A DNA stretch of 64,000 nucleotides from Arcanobacterium pinnipediorum (GTDB taxonomy: Bacteria; Actinomycetota; Actinomycetes; Actinomycetales; Actinomycetaceae). Below the pieces are notes generated by a model, which searched no databases, was not told the DNA's origin, and was given only the letters and a program-made list of their open reading frames with translations. The position numbers were made by a program, and so were the translations under genes. Shown here piece after piece: positions 24,332-33,242 of this stretch. Position 1 is the first letter of the stretch; each line of letters begins with the position of its first letter. The stretch is from the NCBI RefSeq assembly GCF_023973165.1, contig NZ_CP099547.1, positions 1,888,278-1,952,277 of the forward strand, written 5' to 3'.

Positions 24332-25252
24332 ATGTCTGTCCCATTTATTATTGGTGCCTACGCATCACTGCCCGCAACCAAAGAGGAACAAGCGGACTAT
24401 TACCAGATACTTGCCGGCCAACCGTGGGTTCAGGGTTTAGAGATTCCGTTCCGTGATTCAATTACCGACGACGTTGAGTGGTTTGTATCTCAGCTCTCTC
24501 CTAATTTTACCACCAATATGCTCACCCCTATCCCTGGTGTTATGCAACGCGTTGGTAAGGATCAGTATTTTGGTTTGGCCTCACCAGAAGAAAGTGGCAA
24601 AACAGCTGCTCTTGATTATCTATTGAATGCCTCGTGGGCGATTAAGGCAATCAACGATGCTGCCGGGCGCCAAGTTTTTACCCACGTCGCCTTACACTCT
24701 GCACCAACTAAAATTGCAGATCCGGTTGCGTTTAATCATTCTTTAGATGTGGTTACCCAATGGGATTGGGACGATGCCAAACTCGTTATTGAACATCAAG
24801 ACGCATTCATCGCCGAGCAAAGCCCACAAAAGGGTTTTTTGAGTTTAGCTGATGAGATTAAAGCCGGACGTGCTCACGGTCTTGAGATTCTGATTAATTG
24901 GGGACGATCAGTTATCGAAGGCCGTGATACTCAAACTGCCTACGAACATGTAGAAACTGCCGGTAGTGCCCACGCGTTAGCTGGCGTGATGTTTTCTGGG
25001 GCACATGCGCAACCAAATGCGTATGGTCCGGCATGGAATGACGATCATGTTCCGCTCAACACTGACGAACCGACGTCGTTAATGACGTCCTCGCACGTAG
25101 CTGACGTTTCCCGACTCGCCCAGAAATATTCTGCTTCAGTGATGGGAGCGAAGGTGAGCATTGGAACCGAGGCCTCGTTGTCCACTAGGCTGGAGATACT
25201 TCGCCATATTGCTATGGCGGCAGGATCAACAACCACATTGCAGATAGGTTAA
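24332..25252 (+). CDS. DUF4862-family protein
   Basis: The protein has 306 residues, starting MSVPFIIGAYASLPAT. The GAYAxxP start, the GLEIPFRD motif and the end HIAMAAGSTTTLQIG match the DUF4862 family, common in Actinobacteria. The sequence pattern suggests a TIM-barrel fold related to xylose isomerase-like proteins, with acidic and His residues (KLVIEHQDAF; IEGRDTQTAYEHV) at barrel ends. Its reaction is not known. The next gene, a DsbA-like protein, starts 4 bases after the stop, so they are one operon. Confidence 0.7.
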   Translation: MSVPFIIGAYASLPATKEEQADYYQILAGQPWVQGLEIPFRDSITDDVEWFVSQLSPNFTTNMLTPIPGVMQRVGKDQYFGLASPEESGKTAALDYLLNASWAIKAINDAAGRQVFTHVALHSAPTKIADPVAFNHSLDVVTQWDWDDAKLVIEHQDAFIAEQSPQKGFLSLADEIKAGRAHGLEILINWGRSVIEGRDTQTAYEHVETAGSAHALAGVMFSGAHAQPNAYGPAWNDDHVPLNTDEPTSLMTSSHVADVSRLAQKYSASVMGAKVSIGTEASLSTRLEILRHIAMAAGSTTTLQIG

Positions 25253-25256
25253 ATCT

Positions 25257-26072
25257 ATGAGTCAGCCCGCAGATACCCCCAAGAGTCGCCGCAACATTAT
25301 TATTTCGCTCATTGCCCTGATAACGGTGGCAGTGCTGGTGATTAGCCTTATCGCCTCGGGCTTTTTGTTGGGAAAGCCGTCACCGCAGGGATCGCCGTCG
25401 GAATCAACGGCGGCTCAAAGTCAGCCGAGTGGAAAAGAAAGTAGCGCTTCTGGTGGCAACGCTTCTGGTGGCAACGCTTCTGGTGGTAGCGATTCTGCCC
25501 AGCAGCCGGCTACCGAACTCGATCCGCAACTTAAACAAGCGGTAGAAAACGAACACCGGAAGGATCCTAACGATCCGCGAGCGCTCGGTTCGGTTGATGC
25601 GCCAGTTATTATTGAAATGTATTCGGATTATCGGTGCGGGCATTGCCGGGACTGGTCGCTGAACACATTGCCAGAACTCCAAGATCTTATTGATAGCGGC
25701 AAGATCCGGGTTGAATACAATTCGTTGCCGATTCTTGGCAAGGATTCCATTCTTGCAGCGCAAGCCTCGCATGCGGCGGCTTTGCAAAATAAGTTCTGGG
25801 AATACCATAAGGAACTTTTCACGAACCTGCCCGAGGTCACCCCGCAAGCCCTGACTGAGTTGGCTGGCAAATTGGGAATGGATACTGAGAAGTTCGCAGC
25901 CGATCTCGTCTCTGATGAAACGGTGGCTGCTATTAGTGGCGAACGCAGTCACGGAATCGCTCTGGGGATCACGGGTACTCCGGCATTCCTGATCGGTTAT
26001 TCGTTTATTTCCGGAGCATTGCCTGCAGATCGTTTTATTTCCGTCATCGATCAAGAAATGCAGCGTTTTTAA
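25257..26072 (+). CDS. DsbA-like membrane-anchored thiol oxidoreductase
   Basis: The protein has 271 residues. Residues 13-37 are a membrane anchor (IIISLIALITVAVLVISLI). A Ser/Gly/Asn-rich linker, including three copies of the 5-residue unit ASGGN (DNA repeat of 15 bases at 25446-25490), spaces the domain from the membrane. The thioredoxin fold has the active site YRCGHCRDW and the cis-proline GITGTPAFLIG. The insertion of helices between them is the DsbA type. It should form or exchange disulfides in proteins outside the membrane. The partner oxidase, DsbB or VKOR, is not in the window. Confidence 0.85.
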   Translation: MSQPADTPKSRRNIIISLIALITVAVLVISLIASGFLLGKPSPQGSPSESTAAQSQPSGKESSASGGNASGGNASGGSDSAQQPATELDPQLKQAVENEHRKDPNDPRALGSVDAPVIIEMYSDYRCGHCRDWSLNTLPELQDLIDSGKIRVEYNSLPILGKDSILAAQASHAAALQNKFWEYHKELFTNLPEVTPQALTELAGKLGMDTEKFAADLVSDETVAAISGERSHGIALGITGTPAFLIGYSFISGALPADRFISVIDQEMQRF

Positions 26073-26133
26073 CGTAGCCTAACGTTTTAACGTACCCCAA
26101 CGTTTTAACGTAGCCCAACCTTTTCGCCACTCA
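26073..26133. repeat. short tandem repeats after the DsbA-like gene
   Basis: Copies of a unit containing AACGTTTTAACGTA with CC endings occur three times head to tail in about 60 bases. No stem-loop terminator is obvious. They lie between two genes on the same strand. Confidence 0.6.
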
Positions 26134-26178
26134 TTGTCAGATCCAACCGGGGAAGACGAACCACTGCAAGGAAATCTT

Positions 26179-26757
26179 ATGTCTATCAAACGATTCATCT
26201 CCCACACTTTTCAAAAATTTTCCCGCTGGGAACTACAGGTCGAACCACTACCGCCAAAAGCTATTGTGATCGGCGCTCCGCATACATCGAACTGGGACGC
26301 GATCTACATGTTGGTAGCTTTTTGGCATTCGGAACGTAACTTACGATTCTTGGTGAAAGATTCGGTTATTCGAAGCCCACTAGGCCCAATTGCGCGCGCT
26401 TTTGGTGCAGTTGGGGTAGATCGGCATTCACCGCATGGAGTGGTTAGTGATATTGCGCAACAAGCTCGTCACGCAACTGATTTTACTTTGTGTTTAGCTC
26501 CTAAAGGTACCCGCAGTAAGCGTGATACGTGGCGGTCTGGGTTTTACCATATCGCCTACGAAGCCGGGGTGCCGGTGGTGTTTGGCTTCATTGATTCGCA
26601 TACTCGCACCTATGGCTGGCGTGGCTCGATGATGCTAAGCGGTGACCGCAAGGCAGATATGGATCGTATTCGTGAATTTTATGAACCGCTAGCCGGTATT
26701 CATCCGGAACTTACATCCACGCCTCGCCTGCGTGACGAATCACCGTTGGAGAACTAA
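26179..26757 (+). CDS. 1-acyl-sn-glycerol-3-phosphate acyltransferase-like protein
   Basis: I choose the ATG at 26179, preceded by CAAGGAAATC, over the TTG at 26134; the protein then has 192 residues. The acyltransferase motif APHTSNWDAIYM (HxxxxD) lies near residue 40. Motif II is GAVGVDRHSP, with APKGTRSKRDTWR as motif III (the P-E/K-GTRS box). Such enzymes add a second acyl chain to lysophosphatidic acid or to a related acceptor. The protein is shorter than PlsC and resembles the small, soluble-looking members of actinobacteria. It overlaps slightly with the next gene region, whose own ATG lies one base after its stop. Confidence 0.8.
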   Translation: MSIKRFISHTFQKFSRWELQVEPLPPKAIVIGAPHTSNWDAIYMLVAFWHSERNLRFLVKDSVIRSPLGPIARAFGAVGVDRHSPHGVVSDIAQQARHATDFTLCLAPKGTRSKRDTWRSGFYHIAYEAGVPVVFGFIDSHTRTYGWRGSMMLSGDRKADMDRIREFYEPLAGIHPELTSTPRLRDESPLEN

Positions 26758-26758
26758 A

Positions 26759-27589
26759 ATGACTCGACTATCTACCGGCTACACGATGCCCGCCCTCGGA
26801 TTTGGCACCTACCAGATTCCGTTAGCTGATACTGCTGATCTGGTCCAGCAAGCCTTCGCAGTAGGCTACCGCCATATTGATACCGCACAAATGTATGGCA
26901 ATGAGGCCGGGGTTGGGCGGGCAATGATCGAATCTGGGCTCGCGCGCGCGAGCATTTTTATTACAACGAAACTTAATAACCCGAACCATGAAGCTGATAA
27001 GGCACGCGAATCTTTCGCTCAATCCTTACGCAATCTGCGCACCGAGTATGTTGATTTGTTTTTGATCCATTGGCCGCTGCCGATGCACTACGGCGGAGAT
27101 TTCCCGCAGACGTTTAAGACCATCGAATCGTTTGTAGCTGAGGGCCGTGCACGATCCGTTGGTGTTTCTAATTTCGAGATCGAACATATTGAGAAGTTAG
27201 TATCTGCCGGTTGTGGCGTGCCTGCGGTCAACCAGATCGAGATCCATCCTTATTTCCAAAATCGCGACGTTGTTGATTACTGCCGGAAGATGGGGATTAC
27301 GGTAGAGTCGTGGTCACCGTTGGGTCGCGGGGAAGATCTTAAAGATCCGGTGATTTTAGAGATCGCTGATAAACATCATGCCACGCCAGCACAGGTGGTG
27401 TTAGCGTGGCATTTAGCGGAAAATTTCGTAGTTATTCCAAAGTCATCGACGTTAGCTCGGCAACAGCAAAACTTTGATTCGTTGCGGGTGACTTTAGATT
27501 ATGACGATCTTGCCGCTATTCGGGCACTTGATCGCGGTGCCGATGGCCGGCGCGGTCCACATCCGAACGACTTTTCGCGGCTTTCGTGA
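26759..27589 (+). CDS. aldo/keto reductase
   Basis: The protein has 276 residues, starting at the ATG at 26759, one base after the previous stop. The AKR fold markers are present: GFGTYQIP, the catalytic Asp-Tyr-Lys-His set in HIDTAQMYGNE, ITTKLNN and LFLIHWPLP. NADPH is bound by PKSSTLARQQQN near the end. It reduces aldehydes or ketones such as 2,5-diketo-gluconate-type substrates; the specific one cannot be read. It is the middle gene of a tight group with the acyltransferase and the HD phosphohydrolase, with one-base gaps or overlaps. Confidence 0.9.
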   Translation: MTRLSTGYTMPALGFGTYQIPLADTADLVQQAFAVGYRHIDTAQMYGNEAGVGRAMIESGLARASIFITTKLNNPNHEADKARESFAQSLRNLRTEYVDLFLIHWPLPMHYGGDFPQTFKTIESFVAEGRARSVGVSNFEIEHIEKLVSAGCGVPAVNQIEIHPYFQNRDVVDYCRKMGITVESWSPLGRGEDLKDPVILEIADKHHATPAQVVLAWHLAENFVVIPKSSTLARQQQNFDSLRVTLDYDDLAAIRALDRGADGRRGPHPNDFSRLS

Positions 27590-28287
27590 TGATTAGTGCA
27601 GCTGCGGCGTTCGAGCCTGCGTTAGCTTTTCTGCACCAGCATTTGTTCTCCCCTGATCGGATTGTCTCTGGCGAACCGGTGAGCTTGAGCCAGCGGCGGT
27701 ATCGGTTTGAACATTGTCAACGAGTTGCGCGCATTGGGCGTGTAGTTGCGCAAGCTGAGGGGCTTGATGGCGATGTTTTAGCTTTGGGGTGTTTGCTGCA
27801 TGATGTGGGGAAGTTTGATGCACCTTTCCCCGTCGATCACGGCCGTGCCGGGGCTGTGGTTGCACACCAGTTTCTTTCTGCGCTTGGGTTGGATCAATCT
27901 CAGCGTGACGAAATCGTCCAGGGTATTGCGATGCATACCGACGATTTATACAATCCGCGCTCTGATGGGCAAGGCGGGGATCACGATGTGCACGGGCGGC
28001 CATATTTAGTGTTTGATACATCCCCAAGCCTCTTAGCTCGCTGTATCGGGGACTGCGATAATATCGATCGGTTTGGCGCCTACCGGGTGGCAGATACACT
28101 GGCGTACATAGGCTTCATGGATCTTTCCACTACCGAGCAACTCCGGTGGCTAAAGAGCTATCTTAACAAGCTTGACAGGCTGTGGAGCCAGCCATGTGCT
28201 ACTCAGACGGCTACTCGGCTGTGGCAAGAAGCAATCGATGTACAGCGGACGTTCTTTGGTCGCTTAGCTACAGAATTAACAGCTTAG
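27589..28287 (+). CDS. HD-domain phosphohydrolase
   Basis: The protein has 232 residues. The ATG at 27589 overlaps the stop of the reductase by one base (TGATG). The metal-binding HD motif is seen as FEHCQRVARIG (first His), CLLHDVGKFD (His-Asp) and IAMHTDDLY (next His), with DCDNIDRFG as the last Asp. HD proteins hydrolyse phosphomonoesters or phosphodiesters, often nucleotides. The substrate is not clear. It is the last gene of the group starting at 26179. Confidence 0.85.
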   Translation: MISAAAAFEPALAFLHQHLFSPDRIVSGEPVSLSQRRYRFEHCQRVARIGRVVAQAEGLDGDVLALGCLLHDVGKFDAPFPVDHGRAGAVVAHQFLSALGLDQSQRDEIVQGIAMHTDDLYNPRSDGQGGDHDVHGRPYLVFDTSPSLLARCIGDCDNIDRFGAYRVADTLAYIGFMDLSTTEQLRWLKSYLNKLDRLWSQPCATQTATRLWQEAIDVQRTFFGRLATELTA

Positions 28288-28310
28288 CTACAGAAATTGT
28301 CTAGCGTTGC

Positions 28311-28350
28311 CGATTCCAGATCGGTTACTATTCCAGATCGGTTACTATTC
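28311..28350. repeat. 17-base direct repeat, two copies and a partial third
   Basis: TTCCAGATCGGTTACTA occurs twice in tandem, then TTCCAGG. It lies between the convergent ends of the HD gene and dnaB. Confidence 0.7.
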
Positions 28351-28355
28351 CAGGA

Positions 28356-29702
28356 CTAATAATCCTCCGCCGACGCATAGTTCGCAAAGCGCGTGAGCTG
28401 GCCTTGGAACTCAAGTTCGATATCATCTGAGGTTGGGCCGGATCGGTTCTTTCCCACGATAATTTGTGCCGGTGGTAACGCACCCATCTCGTCACGTTCC
28501 TTGGGACGATTAATGAGGATAACGACGTCGGCATCCTGCTCTAGTGATCCAGATTCACGCAAGTCAGATACTTGGGGTTTCTTCGAATCTCGGCGTTCGG
28601 TTTCACGATTGAGCTGCGCGATTGCAATGATCGGGATCTCGAGCTCTTTAGCAAGTAGTTTGATAGAGCGCGAAAACTCTGAGACTTCTTGTTGGCGTGA
28701 TTCTGGGGTGCGCCCACCGGAGGTGAGTAACTGCAGATAGTCGATCACAATGAGCTCAATGCCGTGCTGTTGGCGCATTCGGCGTGCTTTGGAGCGAATC
28801 TCCATCATAGTCAGGTTAGGAGAATCGTCAACGAAAAGCGGTGCGTCGGCGATACGTTCAAGTGTTTGGGAAATTTGTTCCCAGTGGCGTTGTTCGAGGT
28901 CACCTCCGATAAGCCGTGATAACCACACTCCTGACTCGGCTGCCAACATGCGCATCGCCAATTCATTGCGGTTCATTTCCAACGAGAAGAACGCCACCGG
29001 CTTATTCTCTTTCATAGAAATGTGCCGGCAAAAATCCATCGCTAACGTTGTTTTCCCCATTCCTGGGCGAGCGGCCACAATAATCATCTGGTTGGGTCGC
29101 AAACCAAGCAAGACTTTATCAAGATCGTGGAAACCGGTAGCTAAGCCGGCTAATTGGCCATCACGAGCCGAGTTTAATTCCAGTTCTTCATATACATCTG
29201 GAAGGATTGCACGGAGTTGAGCGTAGTCATTTGACGATTTAGATTCACTTAATGCATACACTTCGGATTGTGCCAGATTAACTAACTGGGCAACGTCGCC
29301 GCGTTCGGTAGTATATCCGAGCTGGGCAATACGGGTTCCAGTTTCGACTAACCTGCGTAATACTGCCTGGTCGCGCACAATCTGTGCATAGTATGCGGCA
29401 TTAGCTGCAGTTGGCACTCCTGAAACAAGATCGTGGAGGACTGCTCGCCCACCTACTTGTTCCAACACGCCTTGGCGTTGTAGCTCTGCAGCAACCGTGA
29501 TCGCGTCCGCAGGCTGGCCGGTACCGAAAAGAGTAAGTATGGTGTTATAGATCGTGGCGTGAGCTGGGCGGTAGAAATCCTTGGCATCAAGTATTTCCAA
29601 AACATCGGCTAGTGCATCTTTGCTGAGCATCATTCCGCCAAGGACGGAGCGTTCGGCATCTATATCGTGGGGTGGGGTACGTTCATACTGAGAGTTCGAC
29701 AT
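28356..29702 (-). CDS. dnaB: replicative DNA helicase DnaB
   Basis: I start at the ATG at 29702 (MSNSQYERTPPHDIDAER), the usual start for actinobacterial DnaB; earlier starts at 29717 and 29780 are possible. The protein then has 448 residues. The N-terminal domain (SVLGGMMLSKDALADVLEIL) binds DnaG. The RecA-like ATPase has Walker A RPGMGKTTLAMD, Walker B IELIVIDYLQLL, and the arginine-finger and sensor motifs toward LRESGSLEQDADVVILINR. DnaB is the ring helicase that unwinds the fork. No intein is present. In relatives dnaB lies directly after rplI; here about 11 kb of other genes separates them. A DnaA-box cluster lies directly upstream. Confidence 0.95.
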   Translation of the reverse strand: MSNSQYERTPPHDIDAERSVLGGMMLSKDALADVLEILDAKDFYRPAHATIYNTILTLFGTGQPADAITVAAELQRQGVLEQVGGRAVLHDLVSGVPTAANAAYYAQIVRDQAVLRRLVETGTRIAQLGYTTERGDVAQLVNLAQSEVYALSESKSSNDYAQLRAILPDVYEELELNSARDGQLAGLATGFHDLDKVLLGLRPNQMIIVAARPGMGKTTLAMDFCRHISMKENKPVAFFSLEMNRNELAMRMLAAESGVWLSRLIGGDLEQRHWEQISQTLERIADAPLFVDDSPNLTMMEIRSKARRMRQQHGIELIVIDYLQLLTSGGRTPESRQQEVSEFSRSIKLLAKELEIPIIAIAQLNRETERRDSKKPQVSDLRESGSLEQDADVVILINRPKERDEMGALPPAQIIVGKNRSGPTSDDIELEFQGQLTRFANYASAEDY

Positions 29703-29851
29703 ATCGTTCACGTCCATTCTTTTGCCACTCAAACTGCCACGAGTGCTCATCGCCTTGTTCGCACCGCAGCGCACTACCACAGCTAATTATGGCTGATTTC
29801 GCGCATAAGTGCTGTGGTTTGTTCAATCTCACTGCATGTATTGCGAGTAAA

Positions 29852-30031
29852 CTATCCACAGCTCTGTGATTACTTTAAGTTTTTCTGTGGATAACTGCGG
29901 TGGATTTGTGTATAACCCTGCTAGTAACTTCTTCAGTTATCCACAGATTTTCACATATTTATCCACCGTTGTGGATTATGGTGGCGCCTTCCCCGCTATC
30001 TCGCCATAATGTTCTCCACGCATGTGGATAG
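29852..30031. other. cluster of seven DnaA-box-like sites upstream of dnaB
   Basis: Nine-base sites resembling TTATNCACA occur at 29852-29860 (CTATCCACA), 29886-29894 (reverse, perfect), 29907-29915 (reverse, perfect), 29937-29945 (perfect), 29959-29967 (TTATCCACC), 29970-29978 (reverse, TAATCCACA) and 30023-30031 (reverse, CTATCCACA). Three are exact matches. The surrounding gene-free stretch 29781-30163 is AT-rich. It may be an origin, a DnaA-titration site, or a DnaA-controlled dnaB promoter. Confidence 0.75.
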
Positions 30032-30163
30032 TTTACGATTTTTACTACCTCGTTTTGCAAACTTTTCCGCAGTTAGACCTCAACCACTTTAAGTTTCCGC
30101 GTGTCGTCAATACCGTTGAAGTTTCGGTAGTCTGGAAGTCGAAGATTACTCAGTACCTTTGTT

Positions 30164-31522
30164 GTGAAAAGATTCGAGGCTTTTGTGGCTAACGATGATC
30201 TAGAACATGTAGATTTAGCAATCATCCGACTCGCATTACCGTCCTTGGGCGCGTTACTTGCTGAGCCGCTATTAGTAGCTGTAGATACGACGATGATTGG
30301 TCGCCTGCCCGGTAGCGCTCCTCTCGCTGGACTTTCTCTCGCTTCAACAATTTTGACCACTCTAGTGGGCCTATGTATTTTCTTGACCTATGCCACTACT
30401 GCTGCTACTGCGCGTGCGGTCGGTGCCAACCGGAACAAAGAAGGTTACCGCTTCGGAATAGATGGTATCTGGCTTGCTGGTGGTCTCGGTATTGTTCTCG
30501 GTCTGATCTTGTATTTTGGTGGTTCAGTTATTATCAGTTGGTTTAATCCAACCGCTGCAGTAACTACACAGGCGCTTTCTTATCTTCATGCAAGTTCCTG
30601 GGGTCTTCCCGGCATGCTGATTGTTCTTGCCGCTACAGGTACCTTGCGTGGCTTTGCCGATGCCCGTACGCCGTTTATAGTGGCAACGAGTGGAGCGTTA
30701 GTTAACATCCCCATCAATGCGATTCTTATCTACGTATTCGGGTTAGGGATAACAGGGGCTGGTCTTGGTACTGCTTTAGCACAATCGGGTATGGCAATTG
30801 TCTTAGTTACTATTATTGCCCACCGTGCTCGGCAAGCGGGCGCGTCGATACTAGCTTCTGGAACTGGCGTTTTACGTTCGCTGCATGATGCGTTTCCGCT
30901 TATTGTTCGTACCTTGTCACTGCGTAGTGCTATTTTATTGTTGATCGCTGGAGCTTCGGGACTTGGTACGGTTGCTCTTGCTACGAATCAAATCGTGATG
31001 ACGGTGTGGAATTTCATGTCTTATGGCCTGGATTCTTTGGCTACTGCAGCACAAATCCTTGTTGGTCAGGCTCTTGGCTTGAACCAACCGAACGTTGTTC
31101 GGCGCGTGTTACATCGCTGTATATTATGGGGAGTCTGGGTTGGTATCGGATTGGGAATCGTTGTTGGTGCACTCTCATTTGTTGTGCCGTGGATTATGAG
31201 TACTGATGCCGATGTGCAAACTTTGTCTCGAATAATCTTGTGGATTGCAGGTCTCGCTGTGCCTTTAGCGTCGCTGGCTTTTATCCTCGATGGGGTTCTC
31301 ATTGGCGCTGGTGATACTCGACGCTTAGCGTGGTACATGTTAGCTACGCTGTGTGCTTTTGCTCCTGTTGCGGGTATTGTTTTGTGGCGTCCTGATTGGT
31401 TTGGTCAAACGTGGGGTATGGCTGTTCTTTGGATTGGTTATGGCGGGGTAACAATGGCGGTACGTGCCGGAACTCAATTTGTTCGTACTCGTGGCGATGA
31501 CTGGATGCATCTCGCTCGTTAA
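30164..31522 (+). CDS. MATE-family efflux transporter (DinF-like)
   Basis: The protein has 452 residues and starts with GTG at 30164. It has about twelve membrane segments in two similar halves. The MATE signature is seen as LPSLGALLAEPLLVAVDTTMIG in pieces of normal spacing, with IGRLPGSAPLAGLSLAS after it. The second half repeats the pattern with GASGLGTVALATNQIVM and DSLATAAQILVGQALG. This branch, with the early DTTMIG and the LFVGQA-type motif, is DinF-like. MATE pumps export cationic drugs or toxic metabolites against sodium or protons. It stands alone between dnaB and an ISL3 element. Confidence 0.9.
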   Translation: MKRFEAFVANDDLEHVDLAIIRLALPSLGALLAEPLLVAVDTTMIGRLPGSAPLAGLSLASTILTTLVGLCIFLTYATTAATARAVGANRNKEGYRFGIDGIWLAGGLGIVLGLILYFGGSVIISWFNPTAAVTTQALSYLHASSWGLPGMLIVLAATGTLRGFADARTPFIVATSGALVNIPINAILIYVFGLGITGAGLGTALAQSGMAIVLVTIIAHRARQAGASILASGTGVLRSLHDAFPLIVRTLSLRSAILLLIAGASGLGTVALATNQIVMTVWNFMSYGLDSLATAAQILVGQALGLNQPNVVRRVLHRCILWGVWVGIGLGIVVGALSFVVPWIMSTDADVQTLSRIILWIAGLAVPLASLAFILDGVLIGAGDTRRLAWYMLATLCAFAPVAGIVLWRPDWFGQTWGMAVLWIGYGGVTMAVRAGTQFVRTRGDDWMHLAR

Positions 31523-31692
31523 TGGGTTCTGGGCTGCGCATAGACAGTACGTAACTGTGTGCCTGTAGGTATTGCTCTACGTATTGCTATTTTTAACCAA
31601 GGTGAAGCGCTGACTCGTTTCTTTTTCGCACTAGTTCTTCTGTTCTGTGCCGTGGCTTGCTCTACTTTCCTGCTATTTGTTCCGGCTTTGCA

Positions 31693-33089
31693 GGCTCTTC
31701 GGATTTTGGCGGGGTTAGGGGATGTGAAAGTGGTGAAGATAGTTCATGCTTAGAGTGTGAGCAAAAAACCTGAAACTATCTTCACCAGTTCTGATCCTAA
31801 CGTAATCGTGGCTCGTTTGCTGAGTTTAAAAGATGTTGTGCCTGTGGCTTATCATCGTCACGGACCACACCAGTCAATCGAGATCGAGCAAGATCTTAAC
31901 ACCGTGGTGTGTCCTCGATGCAAGGTACGGGCACGAGTCAAGGATAGGCCACGAGTTCCTTATATCGATCTGCCCGTTTACGGACGCCCCATGGGTTTGA
32001 TCTGGCGTAAACACCGCTGGTATTGTCCTAACCATCAATGCGATATGGGGTCATGGACAAGCCAGGACAAACGCATTGCTAGTAGACACTGTCGGTTAAC
32101 GACCAGGGCAGCTAAATGGGCGACCAGGCAAGTAGGAATGGGACGGACAATAAGTGAAGTCGCTGCCGAGCTGGGCTGTGATTGGCACACGATTAACCAT
32201 ACCGTGACCGTCTACGGGCAGGCCTTACTTGATGCTGATCGTAAACGTTTATCTCAAACTCCTGCAATCGGTCTTGACGAGACAAGTTTCGTTCGTTTGA
32301 ACAAACGCCCTACCCAATATGTGACCACGCTATGCGATGTAGCCAACCACCAGATCATTGATATTATTCCAAGCCGTAACTATGTTGAGGTTGCCCGTTT
32401 CCTTCACCGCTTCCCTACCTATTGGAAACAAGGAATCAGCTATGCCACACTCGATATGAGCCCGGCCTACCGGGCTGTTTTCAACGTGGTCACACCACAC
32501 GCTACCCAAGTCGCTGACCACTTCCACGTCATCACATTAGCTAACCGAGCCCTTGATCGTGTACGCCGGCGTGTTCAACAACAAACACTTGGACACCGCG
32601 GACGAAAAACCGACCCGCTCTACCGTATAAGACGCCAACTTGTCTACGGACAAGAAAAACTCACCGATAAAACACAACATCGGATCGAATCACTTTTACG
32701 CTTAGGAGACCCTCATGGTGAAGTCGCTATCGCTTACCGTGTCAAAGAACGCCTCCGAAATTTCTACGCTCAAGACAACATCACCACCGCTCAAACCATG
32801 CTTGATCAACTCATCAACCACACCAGCCAGGACTTCATGCCCCAAGAAATCCAACAACTTAGCCGAACACTTAAAAACTGGTATCACCAGATCCTGGCCT
32901 ACCACCACGCCCGCCTATCGAACTCGATCACCGAAGCCATGAACAACCTCATCAAACGCATCAAAAGAATCGGCTACGGATTTACCAACTTCACCAACTA
33001 CCGCATCAGATGCCTCCTCTACGCAGGCAAACCCAACTGGCGACTCCTCAACACAATCTTCCCCTAACCCCGCCAAAATCCGAAGAGCC
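31693..33089 (+). mobile_element. ISL3-family insertion sequence, 1397 bp
   Basis: Inverted repeats of 29 bases match perfectly, beginning GGCTCTTCGGA at 31693 and complementary at 33089. They are flanked by an exact 8-bp duplication GCTTTGCA (31685-31692 and 33090-33097). It lies between the MATE gene and the big surface gene. It interrupts a short possible reading frame (31559 on), which would rejoin in frame to a stop if the element were removed. It is shorter than the copy at 9498 because it lacks most of the extra right-end stretch. Confidence 0.95.
31757..33067 (+). CDS. ISL3-family transposase
   Basis: The protein has 436 residues and a GTG start, like its relative at 9562. Zinc-ribbon cysteines CPRC and CPNHQC, the HTH SEVAAELGCDWHTINH, and the DDE residues in AIGLDETSF, TLDMSPAYRAVF and SITEAMNNLIKRIKRIG are all there, and the frame is open. 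It has the same length as the 9562 protein but differs at a large fraction of positions. The codon and GC pattern is closer to the core chromosome than that of the 9562 copy. It is likely active or recently active. Confidence 0.95.
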   Translation: MSKKPETIFTSSDPNVIVARLLSLKDVVPVAYHRHGPHQSIEIEQDLNTVVCPRCKVRARVKDRPRVPYIDLPVYGRPMGLIWRKHRWYCPNHQCDMGSWTSQDKRIASRHCRLTTRAAKWATRQVGMGRTISEVAAELGCDWHTINHTVTVYGQALLDADRKRLSQTPAIGLDETSFVRLNKRPTQYVTTLCDVANHQIIDIIPSRNYVEVARFLHRFPTYWKQGISYATLDMSPAYRAVFNVVTPHATQVADHFHVITLANRALDRVRRRVQQQTLGHRGRKTDPLYRIRRQLVYGQEKLTDKTQHRIESLLRLGDPHGEVAIAYRVKERLRNFYAQDNITTAQTMLDQLINHTSQDFMPQEIQQLSRTLKNWYHQILAYHHARLSNSITEAMNNLIKRIKRIGYGFTNFTNYRIRCLLYAGKPNWRLLNTIFP

Positions 33090-33170
33090 GCTTTGCATGG
33101 TGGCGCTGATTGTCTCTTTCTTTAGTTGATCTCCTGTTGGAATCGCCGTAGTTGTTGCTGTTGAAAAGCA

Positions 33171-33206
33171 ACGGGTGGGCATGAACTTTCGTTCATGCCC
33201 ACCCGT
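33171..33206. terminator. stem-loop terminator of the surface protein gene
   Basis: ACGGGTGGGCATGAAC (33171-33186) pairs perfectly with its complement (33191-33206) around TTTC. It lies 37 bases after the stop of the surface protein on the minus strand and just right of the ISL3 target site. It can also stop rightward transcription from the IS. Confidence 0.85.
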
Positions 33207-33242
33207 ATGGTAGTTAGCGATTACTCGCTAATCACGTTGGAA

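Noticed and set aside
31559..31753. Frame encoding a small membrane protein ending in the ISL3
   Set aside because: Not listed as a gene because the last part is IS sequence; noted in findings as a possible interrupted small gene.
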